NCBI GenBank assembly: GCA_031373785.1 | Contig: JANMNE010000251.1 | Span: 1 to 50,983, forward strand | Origin: JAENVT01 sp031373785 | Lineage (GTDB): Bacteria; Actinomycetota; Acidimicrobiia; Acidimicrobiales; Ilumatobacteraceae | Direction: 5' to 3' | DNA length: 50,983 nucleotides | In this document: one piece after another, positions 26,462 through 34,443 of the stretch | Layout of the letters: every line of letters starts with the position of its first letter | Numbering within the stretch: position 1 is the stretch's first letter | The notes under the pieces: model-generated | What the model saw: the letters and a program-made list of their open reading frames with translations, nothing else | The model's database searches: none | What the model was told of the DNA's origin: nothing | Translations under genes and position numbers: made by a program

Positions 26462-27049
26462 CTAGCGGGCGACTCCGCGCCCCTCGCGCAGACTGGCGCG
26501 GATCGTCGGGATGTACGTCACCGCGGTGTAGTAGCTGAGCACCAGGCCGGGGATGCCCAGGATCCACGCCGCAACCTGAAAGCCCTGGTGGGCGGGGAAC
26601 GTGGTCGAGCCGAGCATGAAGCCGGGAAAGGCGAACATCAGCAGGAACGTTGCCAACTTGCCCCACCAGGTGACGTCGAAGCGCTTCATGCCGAATGCGA
26701 GGGTGGCGATCGCGACCGTCCCGCCGACCAGCACCTCGCGGGCAACCACCGCCCAGGCGATCCACAAGGGCGCGGCGTGGTCGATGATGATCCCGCCGAT
26801 GCCCACGATGAAGAGAAGCCGGTCGGCCGTTGGATCGAAGATCTTGCCGAACTCGCTCGTCTGGTTCAGGCGGCGAGCCAACCAGCCATCGACCCAGTCC
26901 GTCGCCCCGAGTCCACCGAGCAGCCACGCTGCGCCGGCCCGGTTGTCGCGACCGAACAGGACGTACAAGAAGAGTGGGATGCAGCACAGCCGGAAGAGCG
27001 TGAACGCATTCGGCACCGTGAGGTACCGATTGGGTGCGACTGCTTCCAT
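26462..27049 (-). CDS. pgsA: CDP-alcohol phosphatidyltransferase (PgsA-type)
   Basis: 195 residues with several membrane helices. The family signature D-x2-D-G-x2-A-R-x8-G-x3-D-x3-D is complete: DWVDGWLARRLNQ followed by FGKIFDPTADR. It transfers a phosphatidyl group from CDP-diacylglycerol to an alcohol, most likely glycerol 3-phosphate (phosphatidylglycerophosphate synthase) by analogy with the mycobacterial pgsA2 position. The precise alcohol acceptor cannot be assigned from sequence alone. ATG 27049 is the first start just before the conserved YLTVPNAFTLFRL; ATG 27079 is an alternative. It heads the gcvH-garA gene group and is divergent from the SDR gene. Confidence 0.87.
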   Translation of the reverse strand: MEAVAPNRYLTVPNAFTLFRLCCIPLFLYVLFGRDNRAGAAWLLGGLGATDWVDGWLARRLNQTSEFGKIFDPTADRLLFIVGIGGIIIDHAAPLWIAWAVVAREVLVGGTVAIATLAFGMKRFDVTWWGKLATFLLMFAFPGFMLGSTTFPAHQGFQVAAWILGIPGLVLSYYTAVTYIPTIRASLREGRGVAR

Positions 27050-27124
27050 CGCGCTGAGCGTACAAGCGCGGTTGCGCATCGCTCGGCATCTCCCTCGCCG
27101 GCCGCCGCACCCTACGATCGGACC

Positions 27125-27940
27125 ATGACCGATGGGGCGTTGCGAGGAATGGTCGCGTTCATCACGGGCGCCGGCTCGGGGTTGGGCGCTGCGTTCGCCA
27201 CGCGACTGGCGACCGACGGTGCGGCGGTGGTGGTCAACGACATCGATGCGGAGGCTGCCAGAGCGACCGCGACGGCGGTCGGTGGCGAGGCCGCTCCGTT
27301 CGACGTGTGCGACTCCGCAGCCTTCGACAGCGAGGTCGACCAGGCGGTCGCCCGCCATGGTCGGATCGACATCCTGATCAACAATGCGGGCATCGCCCCG
27401 ACGTTGACCGACGCCCGGTTCGAGGTCGGGATGGCCAACCAGTTGCTGCGGATGGAGGGCCGAATCGCCGAGATGGTCCCGGCCGAGTACCTCACCAGCA
27501 TGAGCGACGACGAGTGGGACCGCATGATCCGCGTCCACCTCTATGGCTCGTTCTACGGCTGCCGGGCCGCGCTGCGCCACATGCAACCAGCACGTCGGGG
27601 GGCGATCGTCAACATATCCTCGGTGCTCGGGATGCACCCATCTGCGGGCGCGGCGCACTACTCCGCGGCCAAGGCCGCCCTGATCGCCTTGACGAAGTCA
27701 ACGGCACAAGAAGTCGCCCACCTGGGCATTCGGGTCAACGCCGTGTGCCCGGGGTTCATCGACACGCCGCTGCTCGCTCCGTACAACGACATGATGCGCG
27801 CCAGCATCGCCATGCGCATCCCCACCGGCCGGATGGGGACCGCCGAGGAGATTGCCGAGGTTGTGCGCTTCCTGGTCGGACCCGAGAGCAGCTATTGCAA
27901 CGGCGATGTCTTTGCTGCGACCGGAGGCTTCGTCTCGTGA
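27125..27940 (+). CDS. Short-chain dehydrogenase/reductase
   Basis: 271 residues, classical SDR. The cofactor motif TGAGSGLG is at residues 14-21, NNAG follows in ILINNAGIAPT, the catalytic Ser is in NISSVLG, and YSAAK holds Tyr and Lys. An acidic residue after the second strand (NDIDAEAA) favours NAD over NADP. An extra stretch of about 25 residues after NNAG (FEVGMANQLLRMEGRIAEM) is longer than usual. The substrate is unknown. The stop overlaps the start of the HIT gene (GTGA), so they are cotranslated. Confidence 0.92.
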   Translation: MTDGALRGMVAFITGAGSGLGAAFATRLATDGAAVVVNDIDAEAARATATAVGGEAAPFDVCDSAAFDSEVDQAVARHGRIDILINNAGIAPTLTDARFEVGMANQLLRMEGRIAEMVPAEYLTSMSDDEWDRMIRVHLYGSFYGCRAALRHMQPARRGAIVNISSVLGMHPSAGAAHYSAAKAALIALTKSTAQEVAHLGIRVNAVCPGFIDTPLLAPYNDMMRASIAMRIPTGRMGTAEEIAEVVRFLVGPESSYCNGDVFAATGGFVS

Positions 27941-28338
27941 CCACCATCTTCAGCCGGATCATCGCCGGCGAGATCCCCGGTACGTTCGTGCACCGCGACG
28001 ACCGGTGCGTCGCGTTCATGTCGATCAATCCCCTGGCCCGCGGTCATGTGCTGGTCGTGCCCATCGACGAGATCGATCACTGGATCGACGCCTCGCCCGA
28101 CCTGACCCGTCACCTCTTCGACGTCGTTCATCGCATCGGGCTTGCGCAGCAGCGAGCGTTCGAATGTGAACGTGTCGGGGTGATCATCGCCGGGTACGAG
28201 GTGCCGCACGCCCACATCCACGTGATCCCCACCGAGCACATGGGGCAACTGTCGTTCGAGAACGCGGCGACCTCGGTCGACCGTGACGACATGGAGGCCG
28301 CCGCCGCGGCGATTCGCGCCGCGCTGGCGACGGCCTGA
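27937..28338 (+). CDS. HIT-family nucleotide hydrolase/transferase
   Basis: 133 residues from a GTG start overlapping the SDR stop. The histidine triad is HAHIHVIP near residue 90, in the family's C-terminal position. The N-terminus FSRIIAGEIPGTFVHRDDRCVAFMSINPLARGHVLVVPIDEIDHW is that of the HinT/Hit branch, which hydrolyses nucleoside phosphoramidates or dinucleotides. It probably acts as a general nucleotide-damage or regulatory hydrolase. The pairing with an SDR is not known to me as a functional module. It ends 11 bases before the convergent SRAP gene. Confidence 0.92.
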   Translation: MTTIFSRIIAGEIPGTFVHRDDRCVAFMSINPLARGHVLVVPIDEIDHWIDASPDLTRHLFDVVHRIGLAQQRAFECERVGVIIAGYEVPHAHIHVIPTEHMGQLSFENAATSVDRDDMEAAAAAIRAALATA

Positions 28339-28349
28339 CCGCAGCGCGG

Positions 28350-29066
28350 TCAGCCCGTCGGCTCGATCAGCTCCGCGCCTTTGTTGCGTACGTTGTTGAC
28401 TTCGGTCGACACCTTGTGCATCGTCAGCAGGTCGTCGGGTGCAGGCACCAGCAGCCGTTGGAGCCCAGTGACGTCGTTGTTGCTCGGGTCGAGCCACTCG
28501 TGCCACGCGGTCGGCGGCAACAGCACCGGCATCCGGTTGTGCACCGGCTCCATCGTGGCATTCGCCGACGTCGTGACGATGGTGCAGCTGTGCAGCCACG
28601 GCGCGTCGGGGCCGGCAGCCTTGTCTCGCCAGGTCGTCCACAGCCCGGCGACGGCCAGCGGCTCACCATCGAGGCGGTGGATGAACATCGGCTGCTTGCT
28701 CGGCTTGCCCGCCTTGGTGAGCGCCGCGCCTTCACTCCCTTGCTGCCACTCGTAGAAGCCATCCATCGGGATGATGACGCGCTGCTTCTTGAACACCGAT
28801 CTGTACGCGGGCTTCTCGGCGATGGTCTCGGCGCGGGCGTTGATCATCTTCGAGCTGATCTTGATGTCTTTGGCCCAGACCGGCACCAGACCCCAGTGGA
28901 AGACCTGCAACGTCGGCTGGCCGTCCGGCCCGGCCACGACGCCGTAGACGTCGTTGGTCGGTGCCGTGTTGAAGTTCTCGGGCAGCGTGGTCTGCGGATC
29001 GAACGAGGCGCCGAAGTACTCGGCGATCCTCTCGGCAGAACTGGACGATACAAACCGGCCGCACAT
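28350..29066 (-). CDS. SRAP-domain (HMCES/YedK) abasic-site protein
   Basis: 238 residues. The protein starts MCGRF, so Cys2, after Met removal, is the nucleophile that forms a thiazolidine crosslink with abasic sites in single-stranded DNA. Other conserved residues: NTAPTND-like PTNDV, the WGLVPVWAKD motif, INARAETIAEKPAYRS, PMDGFYEW (Glu of the active site) and PVHNRMPVLL (His). HMCES/YedK proteins protect stalled replication forks. There is no SOS box in front of it that I can see. It is followed on the same strand side by the degraded region at 29.1-30.0 kb. Confidence 0.94.
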   Translation of the reverse strand: MCGRFVSSSSAERIAEYFGASFDPQTTLPENFNTAPTNDVYGVVAGPDGQPTLQVFHWGLVPVWAKDIKISSKMINARAETIAEKPAYRSVFKKQRVIIPMDGFYEWQQGSEGAALTKAGKPSKQPMFIHRLDGEPLAVAGLWTTWRDKAAGPDAPWLHSCTIVTTSANATMEPVHNRMPVLLPPTAWHEWLDPSNNDVTGLQRLLVPAPDDLLTMHKVSTEVNNVRNKGAELIEPTG

Positions 29067-29084
29067 CGCAGCACACCGTAGCCG

Positions 29085-29565
29085 TCAGCCGAACGAGGTG
29101 ACCCAGGAGTTGATGGCGTATCCACCCGTTTGATTGACCTGCACGAGTGCCGTTGCGGTGACCCGGGGCTGGATCCCCCCGGTGGTCTGGCTGACGATCT
29201 TGAAGGTTCTGCACGACTTGGTTGAGCAGGCCGATCTGCAATGTGGCCGGCTTGTCGGGCGACACGCCGATCGTCCCGGTCAGGATTCCCCCGCCGAAGG
29301 AGATCTTCTTGGCGGCCGACATGCCGGGCGCGGTGTTGATCGACACTCCGCCTTGCGGTACCGAGCATCGCCGGTTGTTGTCCAATGACCTCGGCGCTAT
29401 CGCTGCCCTGTGCTTCGATGTGGGTTCGGGACGACTTCCCGCTCCCCCACGAACGGATGGCACCGAAGACCGCCGTCGTTGGGAGACCGCACTAGCCGTT
29501 GCGGCAACAACAGCGGTGCCGGCAAACAGTGACGAACAAGACAAGGTGACACACACTGAGGTGCA
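29085..29565 (-). pseudogene. Frameshifted secreted protein, unknown family
   Basis: No single frame holds the gene, but consecutive minus-strand frames read like one exported protein. From about 29565 a GTG opens a signal-peptide-like stretch (SSLFAGTAVVAATASAV). One frame shift later there is a readable frame through GKSSRTHIEAQGSDSAEV, then another frame with SAAKKISFGGGILTGTIGV and KPATLQIGLLNQVVQN. After a final shift near 29205-29212 comes FKIVSQTTGGIQPRVTATA and GGYAINSWVTSFG before a stop at 29085. The two or three shifts point to decay, or to base-calling errors. The family is not recognised. Its 5' end overlaps the start of the broken nuclease gene on the other strand. Confidence 0.45.
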
Positions 29566-29987
29566 GGGCTGGCTGCGCGATCTGGGTCTCGCTCTCAGTT
29601 TCCAGGTGTGGATTGCTACCAACGATCACAATCGCCCATTGAATGGCGGTCGTCTCGGAGAATGTTGTCTGGACTGCCTGCTGGCTGGCTGCCGGTGAGA
29701 TCGCTGCCGCATTCGAGGTCGAGCACACAACATCGATCTATTCCGGGATTGTTCGCCTTCTCGACCTGGCTCTCGGCGCCGGCGCCGCCGCACGACACCT
29801 GTACCTTGTTGCTCCCGACGGACGCGAAAAAGATGTTCGTGCCCAACTCGAACGCCCGGCGTTCAGTCGTGTCCGCGACATGGACATCGGCTGGCTCCCC
29901 TACAGTGCGCCGCGTGACAACCGTGAAGCGATGGCCCGCTTCGGCACCGGACTAGCTCCACTGGCTGCAGTGTCGCGCCTGCTGTAG
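29552..29987 (+). pseudogene. Broken restriction-endonuclease-like gene
   Basis: Two neighbouring frames carry pieces of one family. The first (29552 to about 29660) reads HTEVQGWLRDLG, FQVWIATNDHNR and NGGRLGE. The second (about 29690-29987) reads AAFEVEHTTSIYSG, VRLLDLALGAG, LYLVAPDGREKDV and QLERPAFSRVRDM. Their order is that of the C-terminal part of a PD-(D/E)xK-like restriction-endonuclease family in which the E-V-E-H-T segment follows the IDVLW strand. The IDVLW part is missing and the frame changes, so about 30 codons were deleted. No methyltransferase is nearby. It marks the edge of the metal-resistance island. Confidence 0.6.
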
Positions 29988-30086
29988 GGTCACCCCACCA
30001 GCAGCTGCTGCTAACCCCCGGATCAACCGTCGATCGCTTCGACACCCATCTCGGCGCGACGTTCGAGGTGGTTGTACGCCGGCGTG

Positions 30087-30536
30087 TTAGCCGGTGGCCG
30101 AAACACTCGCAGCGTCAACGACGTGGACGATGCCTTGCTGGCCCATTTGGCGGTGCCCGGGGACGTCGCAGAACATGACGTAGTCGCCGACGGTCGGTTC
30201 TTGTCCGGTCTTGACGGTCAGTGTTTGGGATTGTCCGGGTGCGAGGACTTGGGTGGATCGCTTCAACAGGACCAGGCTGTGCGGTAGTTCCGAGTCGGTG
30301 TTGGTGACAACGAGTTCGAACTTGCCGGCCGGCAGGGTCAGTTCGGCCGGTTCGATGGTGTAGCGACCGAGATGGACCTGGATGACAGGTACAACCGCGT
30401 TGGCGGACGCGCCAGTCGAGCATGCGCTGAGCGCGAGAGTGGCGATCGCGAGGCCGGCGACGGCGGAGCGGATGCTCAGATGATGTCTCCTGGGCATGTC
30501 GGCCACGTCTGAGGCGATGTGTTCCTGCTCAGTCAT
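30087..30536 (-). CDS. Cupredoxin-type copper-binding lipoprotein
   Basis: 149 residues. A signal segment ends in LALSAC (Cys39, lipid attachment). The remaining part is a cupredoxin beta barrel: IEPAELTLPAGKFELVVTNTDSELPHSLVLL and the copper loop MFCDVPGHRQMGQQG. Likely type 1 copper ligands are H86, C123, H128 and M131. It may buffer copper or pass electrons at the outer face of the membrane. The ATG at 30536 overlaps the preceding gene by 8 bases; ATG 30497 would leave a shorter but still complete signal peptide. It is the last gene of the five-gene operon that starts at 32209. Confidence 0.85.
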   Translation of the reverse strand: MTEQEHIASDVADMPRRHHLSIRSAVAGLAIATLALSACSTGASANAVVPVIQVHLGRYTIEPAELTLPAGKFELVVTNTDSELPHSLVLLKRSTQVLAPGQSQTLTVKTGQEPTVGDYVMFCDVPGHRQMGQQGIVHVVDAASVSATG

Positions 30537-31095
30537 GGAAGTTGCCGAGGACGGCGAGCTGAAGTGTGTCGGTGGTGCCGTCGGCATGTGCAAGCGGGAC
30601 GTGGACGGTGATGTCGTGGGGGCCGTCCATACCCGGGTGCATCGACAGTTCGAAGTTGAACGATGTCTGGCCCCCCGGCTGCAGGGATGTCGGTCCGGCA
30701 AAGGTGAACGCCCCGGGGCAGCAACCTCGGTTGATCTGTGCGTGGGGTTCGCCGATGGTGACGACGTCGCTTCCAGCGTTGGCGATCGTCCACGTCGGGC
30801 GCACGGCCATGTTCAGCGGTACTTCGCCGAGGGCCCACGATGCGGGACTGGCGGTGATCGCCGCGGCGGTGGCCGTGCCGGTGGAGGTGCCGGGCGTTTC
30901 GATGACGGGCATGCCCATCGAGTTCATCTCTCCCGTGCGGACGATGCCGGCGGCCGAGGGTGTGCCGCCGGAAGCGACGACGGCGATGGCCGCGGCGGAT
31001 GCGCCGAGGCCGACAACCGCGGCGAGGCCAACGAGGATCTGGTTTCGGCGGTGGTTTCGCTGGTGCTGGTTGGCGCGAGTGGTGGTGTTGGTCAT
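30529..31095 (-). CDS. Exported DUF1573-like (Ig-fold) protein
   Basis: 188 residues. A basic N-terminus (NQHQRNHRRNQ) precedes one membrane helix (ILVGLAAVVGLGASAAAIAVV). The outer part contains an Ig-like domain with AVRPTWTIANAGSDVVTIGEPHAQINRGCCPGAFTF and PTSLQPGGQTSFNFELSMHPGMDGPHDITVHV, the pattern of DUF1573-like domains. The CC pair and the MH/M-rich text (ELSMHPGMDG, EMNSMGMPVIE) could bind copper. This type of protein occurs with copper and heavy-metal genes in actinobacterial islands, but no function has been shown that I know of. It lies 15 bases after the PCYCGC gene. Confidence 0.65.
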   Translation of the reverse strand: MTNTTTRANQHQRNHRRNQILVGLAAVVGLGASAAAIAVVASGGTPSAAGIVRTGEMNSMGMPVIETPGTSTGTATAAAITASPASWALGEVPLNMAVRPTWTIANAGSDVVTIGEPHAQINRGCCPGAFTFAGPTSLQPGGQTSFNFELSMHPGMDGPHDITVHVPLAHADGTTDTLQLAVLGNFHD

Positions 31096-31110
31096 GATGT
31101 GTGGCTCCTG

Positions 31111-31602
31111 TCAGGCGATGGGTGGTGGTCCGAAACGGTCGACGATTGTCGTGCGGACGACGTCGATCGGAGTGTTGGTGTCGAGCAACTCTTTGGCAGC
31201 GACTGCTTCGGCGGTGCACACGCCACATCCGGAGGCGTGGGCGTCCCAATCGCCGTCCGCAGTGACGAAGCAGTCCTCGAGGTTGCGGTGCCCGAGGCTT
31301 TGCTCGCAGCCGCAGAAGCACGGGATGGCCATGAACTCGGCGACATGCTTGGCTGCGTATTGGTAGGTGTCGGCCATCGCCGGGGGCAGGTTGGCGAGGG
31401 ACACCGTCGCCGGTTTCGGGGCGGCGACGGAGTCGTTCGGATCTGCGCCGCTGGCCCCGCGGACGAGCACGGCGACACCGACGAGGATCATTGCGACGAC
31501 GGCCAGTTCGGCGATGATGACCCGTGCCCAGCCGCCGGTCTCGGCTCCGTCCGTTTCCGGCGGCACGTCGTGGGCGACGATGTCATTGCTCGTGTCGTTC
31601 AT
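31111..31602 (-). CDS. PCYCGC-motif membrane-anchored metal-binding protein
   Basis: 163 residues. One membrane helix (RVIIAELAVVAMILVGVAVLV) is followed by an outer domain containing MAIPCFCGCEQSLGH, which is the PCYCGC motif of a family linked to heavy-metal resistance islands in Gram-positive bacteria, and then DCFVTADGDWDAHASGCGVCTAEA. Six to seven cysteines in two groups indicate a metal or iron-sulfur site. The start ATG overlaps the stop of the previous gene (ATGA). The role in binding copper, mercury or another soft metal is inferred from the motif and the context. Confidence 0.78.
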   Translation of the reverse strand: MNDTSNDIVAHDVPPETDGAETGGWARVIIAELAVVAMILVGVAVLVRGASGADPNDSVAAPKPATVSLANLPPAMADTYQYAAKHVAEFMAIPCFCGCEQSLGHRNLEDCFVTADGDWDAHASGCGVCTAEAVAAKELLDTNTPIDVVRTTIVDRFGPPPIA

Positions 31603-31832
31603 CGCCGGGAACTTGTCGTTGTTGGTTCGTGCGTATCGTCCATCCGGCGGTCTGTGTCGGTCGGCTTCGGTTGGCGCATGAGCAGCCACATCACTGTGCC
31701 CATCACGATTGGGCAGAGCAGCAATGCAAACCCGAATCCGGCGGCGAGCGGGCCGGCGCCTCCGCGGGCGAACAGCATGACTGCGACGAGTATCGCGATC
31801 CCGCCGAGGATCATGTGGTCACGGTGCCTCAT
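31599..31832 (-). CDS. Small membrane protein, DUF2933-like
   Basis: 77 residues. Two hydrophobic segments (ILGGIAILVAVMLFARG and LAAGFGFALLLCPIVMGTVMWLLM) are followed by a polar tail. The size and the HRDHMILGG start resemble DUF2933 proteins, which are small membrane proteins found in heavy-metal resistance operons. The N- and C-termini overlap neighbouring genes by 4 bases on both sides, so the gene is certainly part of the operon. Function unknown. Confidence 0.7.
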   Translation of the reverse strand: MRHRDHMILGGIAILVAVMLFARGGAGPLAAGFGFALLLCPIVMGTVMWLLMRQPKPTDTDRRMDDTHEPTTTSSRR

Positions 31833-32209
31833 GGCTGGCTCCCTGGGTGGTGTGCGGCGTCGCCTGCGGGCATGCCTGGCGTTGCCGGGGCGCTCGAGGT
31901 GGTCATCGCATCGTGGGCGGTGTCGCATGCAGCGAGTGCGTCGGCTTCGACGGTGCCAGCGAGAGCGTCGTGCATCGCTGTGTGCATCGCATCCATGTCA
32001 CCAGCGCCCATCATCGAGGTAACGTCGACCCCGTTCATCATCGAGGGCATGTCCTCGATGTCGTTCATGTGGTTGCCGGACATTGCGTCGGTCATCGTGA
32101 CCGTCGGGGTGGTCGGTGTCGGGTCGCTGGCTGCCAGCGTTGCGCCGACACCGAGCCCGATCGTGAGTGCAGTGGCGCCTATCGCGCCGATGATCATTGT
32201 GCGTCTCAT
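31829..32209 (-). CDS. Exported methionine-rich protein, first gene of the operon
   Basis: 126 residues. A signal peptide (MRRTMIIGAIGATALTIGLGVGATLAA) precedes a short mature region rich in Met, His and Asp: MTDAMSGNHMND, DMPSMMNGVDVTSMMGAG and DMDAMHTAMHDA. Met/His clusters bind Cu(I) in CopC-, CopA-like and periplasmic chaperone proteins. There is no recognised domain. The ribosome site AAGGAGG lies 10 bases upstream of the ATG at 32209. The gene is divergent from the two-component system, and its 3' end overlaps the next gene (ATGA). I infer a copper buffer or chaperone in the envelope. Confidence 0.7.
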   Translation of the reverse strand: MRRTMIIGAIGATALTIGLGVGATLAASDPTPTTPTVTMTDAMSGNHMNDIEDMPSMMNGVDVTSMMGAGDMDAMHTAMHDALAGTVEADALAACDTAHDAMTTSSAPATPGMPAGDAAHHPGSQP

Positions 32210-32357
32210 GGTGAGTCGCCTCCTTGTCGACCTTCATGATCGCCCTGGCATGTGGAGGGCGCGTGGAGATCCGGTGCAGGCCGCGCGGTTTCCATCCGGC
32301 ACGGGTGCGCCCCAGCGCCTGCCGCGGCAAGATGGTCGCTGTGAGAGAGGTGTGCTG

Positions 32358-33056
32358 ATGACTTCGACAGTGCTGGTCGTGGAGGACGAGCTGAAGATCA
32401 GAGAGTTGGTCAGGCGTTATCTGGAACGCGAGGCGCTATCAGTGCTGACGACCGGTTCGGGTGCCGAGGCGCTGACCATGTTGGAAACCCAGGAGGTCGA
32501 CCTGATCGTGTTAGACCTCAACCTGCCCGATGTGAGTGGCGAGACCGTTGCCACTGAGGTTCGTTCCCGATCGGCGATCCCGATTCTGATGCTGACCGCG
32601 AAGTCGACCGAAGCGGATCGGATCAGAGGCCTCGAACTCGGCGCCGATGACTATCTCACCAAGCCGTTCTCACCGCGAGAACTTGTTCTTCGAGTCCAAG
32701 CAGTGCTGCGCCGCAGCCAAACCAGCGCCACCTCGGACGCACCCGCGGCGTTCGGTGATGGCGCGCTGGTCATCGACGAGGTGCGCCACGATCTGATCGT
32801 GCGGGGCGAACCCGTCGAACTGACGCCGACCGAATGGGCGCTCCTCGTCGCGCTGACGGGCACCCCCGGCCGGGTGTTCTCACGGGCCGAGTTGATCAAC
32901 CGTCTGAGAGGCTACGAATTCGACGGCTACGAGCGAACGGTCGACTCGCACGTGAAGAACCTGCGCCGCAAGATCGAACTCGATCCCCACGAACCTGCCC
33001 TCGTCGAGACAGTCCTCGGCGCCGGCTACCGGCTTGGAGTTCATCGTGACCGGTAG
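32358..33056 (+). CDS. OmpR/PhoB-family response regulator
   Basis: 232 residues. The receiver domain has the acidic pair E9-D10, phospho-acceptor D53 (IVLDLNLPD), T80 and K102 (YLTKPFS). The winged-helix effector domain (about 135-230) reads VELTPTEWALLVALTGTPGRVFSRAEL and RTVDSHVKNLRRKIE. It overlaps the kinase gene (GTG at 33046), the usual arrangement. It is divergent from the Met-rich operon and upstream of the CPD-type ATPase, so it probably controls some of these copper genes, like CopR or CusR. Which promoters it binds is not evident, since no repeated box is seen in the 148-base gap. Confidence 0.92.
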   Translation: MTSTVLVVEDELKIRELVRRYLEREALSVLTTGSGAEALTMLETQEVDLIVLDLNLPDVSGETVATEVRSRSAIPILMLTAKSTEADRIRGLELGADDYLTKPFSPRELVLRVQAVLRRSQTSATSDAPAAFGDGALVIDEVRHDLIVRGEPVELTPTEWALLVALTGTPGRVFSRAELINRLRGYEFDGYERTVDSHVKNLRRKIELDPHEPALVETVLGAGYRLGVHRDR

Positions 33057-34443
33057 ACGCCTGCTGAGCCCGCTGGGGGTCCGACTGACGCTCGCGTTCC
33101 TCGCGGTCGCAATGGCCGCTGTCGCGGTGTTCGCTGCGCTCATCGTTGTGGCCTCGCGCTCGGAGGTGTCGGGGCTGTCCGACCAGCATCGCCGCGATGA
33201 CCTGTCCGCGACCGCAGCCACGGCAGCAGATGCCTACGTCCGCGCCGGCGGTTGGGACGGTGCCGACCTCATCTCGGTAGCCTCCGTCGCCGCTGGAGGG
33301 CAAGCCACGCTGGCCATCCTGGACTCCGATGGTGTCGTGATCGCTGCGCCCACCGACGAACTGGCCGCGATGATGGCGCGCATGCACGGCCTGGCTGCGG
33401 TCGACACCCCACGCGGTGATCCGGTGTCGCAAGCGGTCGTCGTCGACGGCCGGACGGTCGGCGCGGTCATGCTCCGCTTCCCCACCGAGACCATGGACGC
33501 CGAGCGCCATGTCCGTGACGCGCTCTCCCGAGCAGCGCTCAATGGGATCCTCGTCGCCGGCGCCGTGGCATTGGTTGTTGCCGTCTACGTTTCGGTGCGC
33601 GTTACCCGACCCGTGTCAGCTCTCACCAATGCTGCGGGTGATCTTGCTGCCGGCCGCCGCGACACCCGAGTCGATCTCACGGACGCGCCGGGTGAGTTGC
33701 ACAGCCTCGCCGAGGCGTTCAACGAGATGGCGGACAACCTCGACCGTGAGGACCAGCTCCGCCGCAACCTTCTCGCCGATGTCGCCCACGAGTTACGGAC
33801 CCCGCTCACGATCCTGCAGGGCAACACCGAGGCGCTGCTCGACGGTATCGACGAACCCACACCTGCGGCGATTGGCTCGCTGCACGATGAGGTCGTGCGA
33901 CTCAGCCGACTGGTGGCCGACCTTGAAACCCTCGCCGCTGCCGAAGCAGCGGGGCTTCGACTCGACACCGTGCCGGTCGACCTCGCCGGCATCGTCCGCT
34001 CCACCGTCGATCTGCTCGGTCCGCTCGCCGAGGAGCGCAACATCACTATCGACCTCGCCTGTGACCCAGCGCCGACCAACGCAGATCCCAACCGACTGCA
34101 GCAGATCGTCGTCAACCTCATCACCAACGCTGTGAAGTTCACGCCACCCGGCGGACGCATCACCATCACAACCGGCACCGCAACCGATCACACGATCCTC
34201 AAGATCGCCGACACCGGCCCAGGACTGGGCGACGACGAGCTACCCCATCTCTTCGAACGGTTCTGGCGCGGTCACGCCGCCACGAAAGCGCCGGGCAGCG
34301 GCATCGGCTTGGCCGTCGTCGCCGAACTCGTGGCTGCCCACCATGGGACAATCGACGCCACCAATCGACCCGAGGGTGGAGCCGAGTTCACCATCACACT
34401 GCCGTCGGCGCGGGAGCCGGCTCCGGTAGGCGGAGCCGCTTGA
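33046..34443 (+). CDS. Sensor histidine kinase
   Basis: 465 residues. A first membrane helix (LTLAFLAVAMAAVAVFAALIVVA, about 15-37) and a second (GILVAGAVALVVAVYVSV, about 167-184) flank an outer sensor domain of about 130 residues. Then come HAMP, the HisKA domain with H248 (DVAHELRTPLTIL) and the HATPase with NLITNAVKFTPPGG, ADTGPGLGDDELPHLFERFWRG and GSGIGLAVVAELV. The sensor domain has no obvious Met/His copper site. GTG 33046 is chosen because it follows the response-regulator frame with a short overlap; TTG 33034 is less likely. The 3' end overlaps the convergent ATPase gene by 50 bases. Confidence 0.9.
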   Translation: MTGRRLLSPLGVRLTLAFLAVAMAAVAVFAALIVVASRSEVSGLSDQHRRDDLSATAATAADAYVRAGGWDGADLISVASVAAGGQATLAILDSDGVVIAAPTDELAAMMARMHGLAAVDTPRGDPVSQAVVVDGRTVGAVMLRFPTETMDAERHVRDALSRAALNGILVAGAVALVVAVYVSVRVTRPVSALTNAAGDLAAGRRDTRVDLTDAPGELHSLAEAFNEMADNLDREDQLRRNLLADVAHELRTPLTILQGNTEALLDGIDEPTPAAIGSLHDEVVRLSRLVADLETLAAAEAAGLRLDTVPVDLAGIVRSTVDLLGPLAEERNITIDLACDPAPTNADPNRLQQIVVNLITNAVKFTPPGGRITITTGTATDHTILKIADTGPGLGDDELPHLFERFWRGHAATKAPGSGIGLAVVAELVAAHHGTIDATNRPEGGAEFTITLPSAREPAPVGGAA

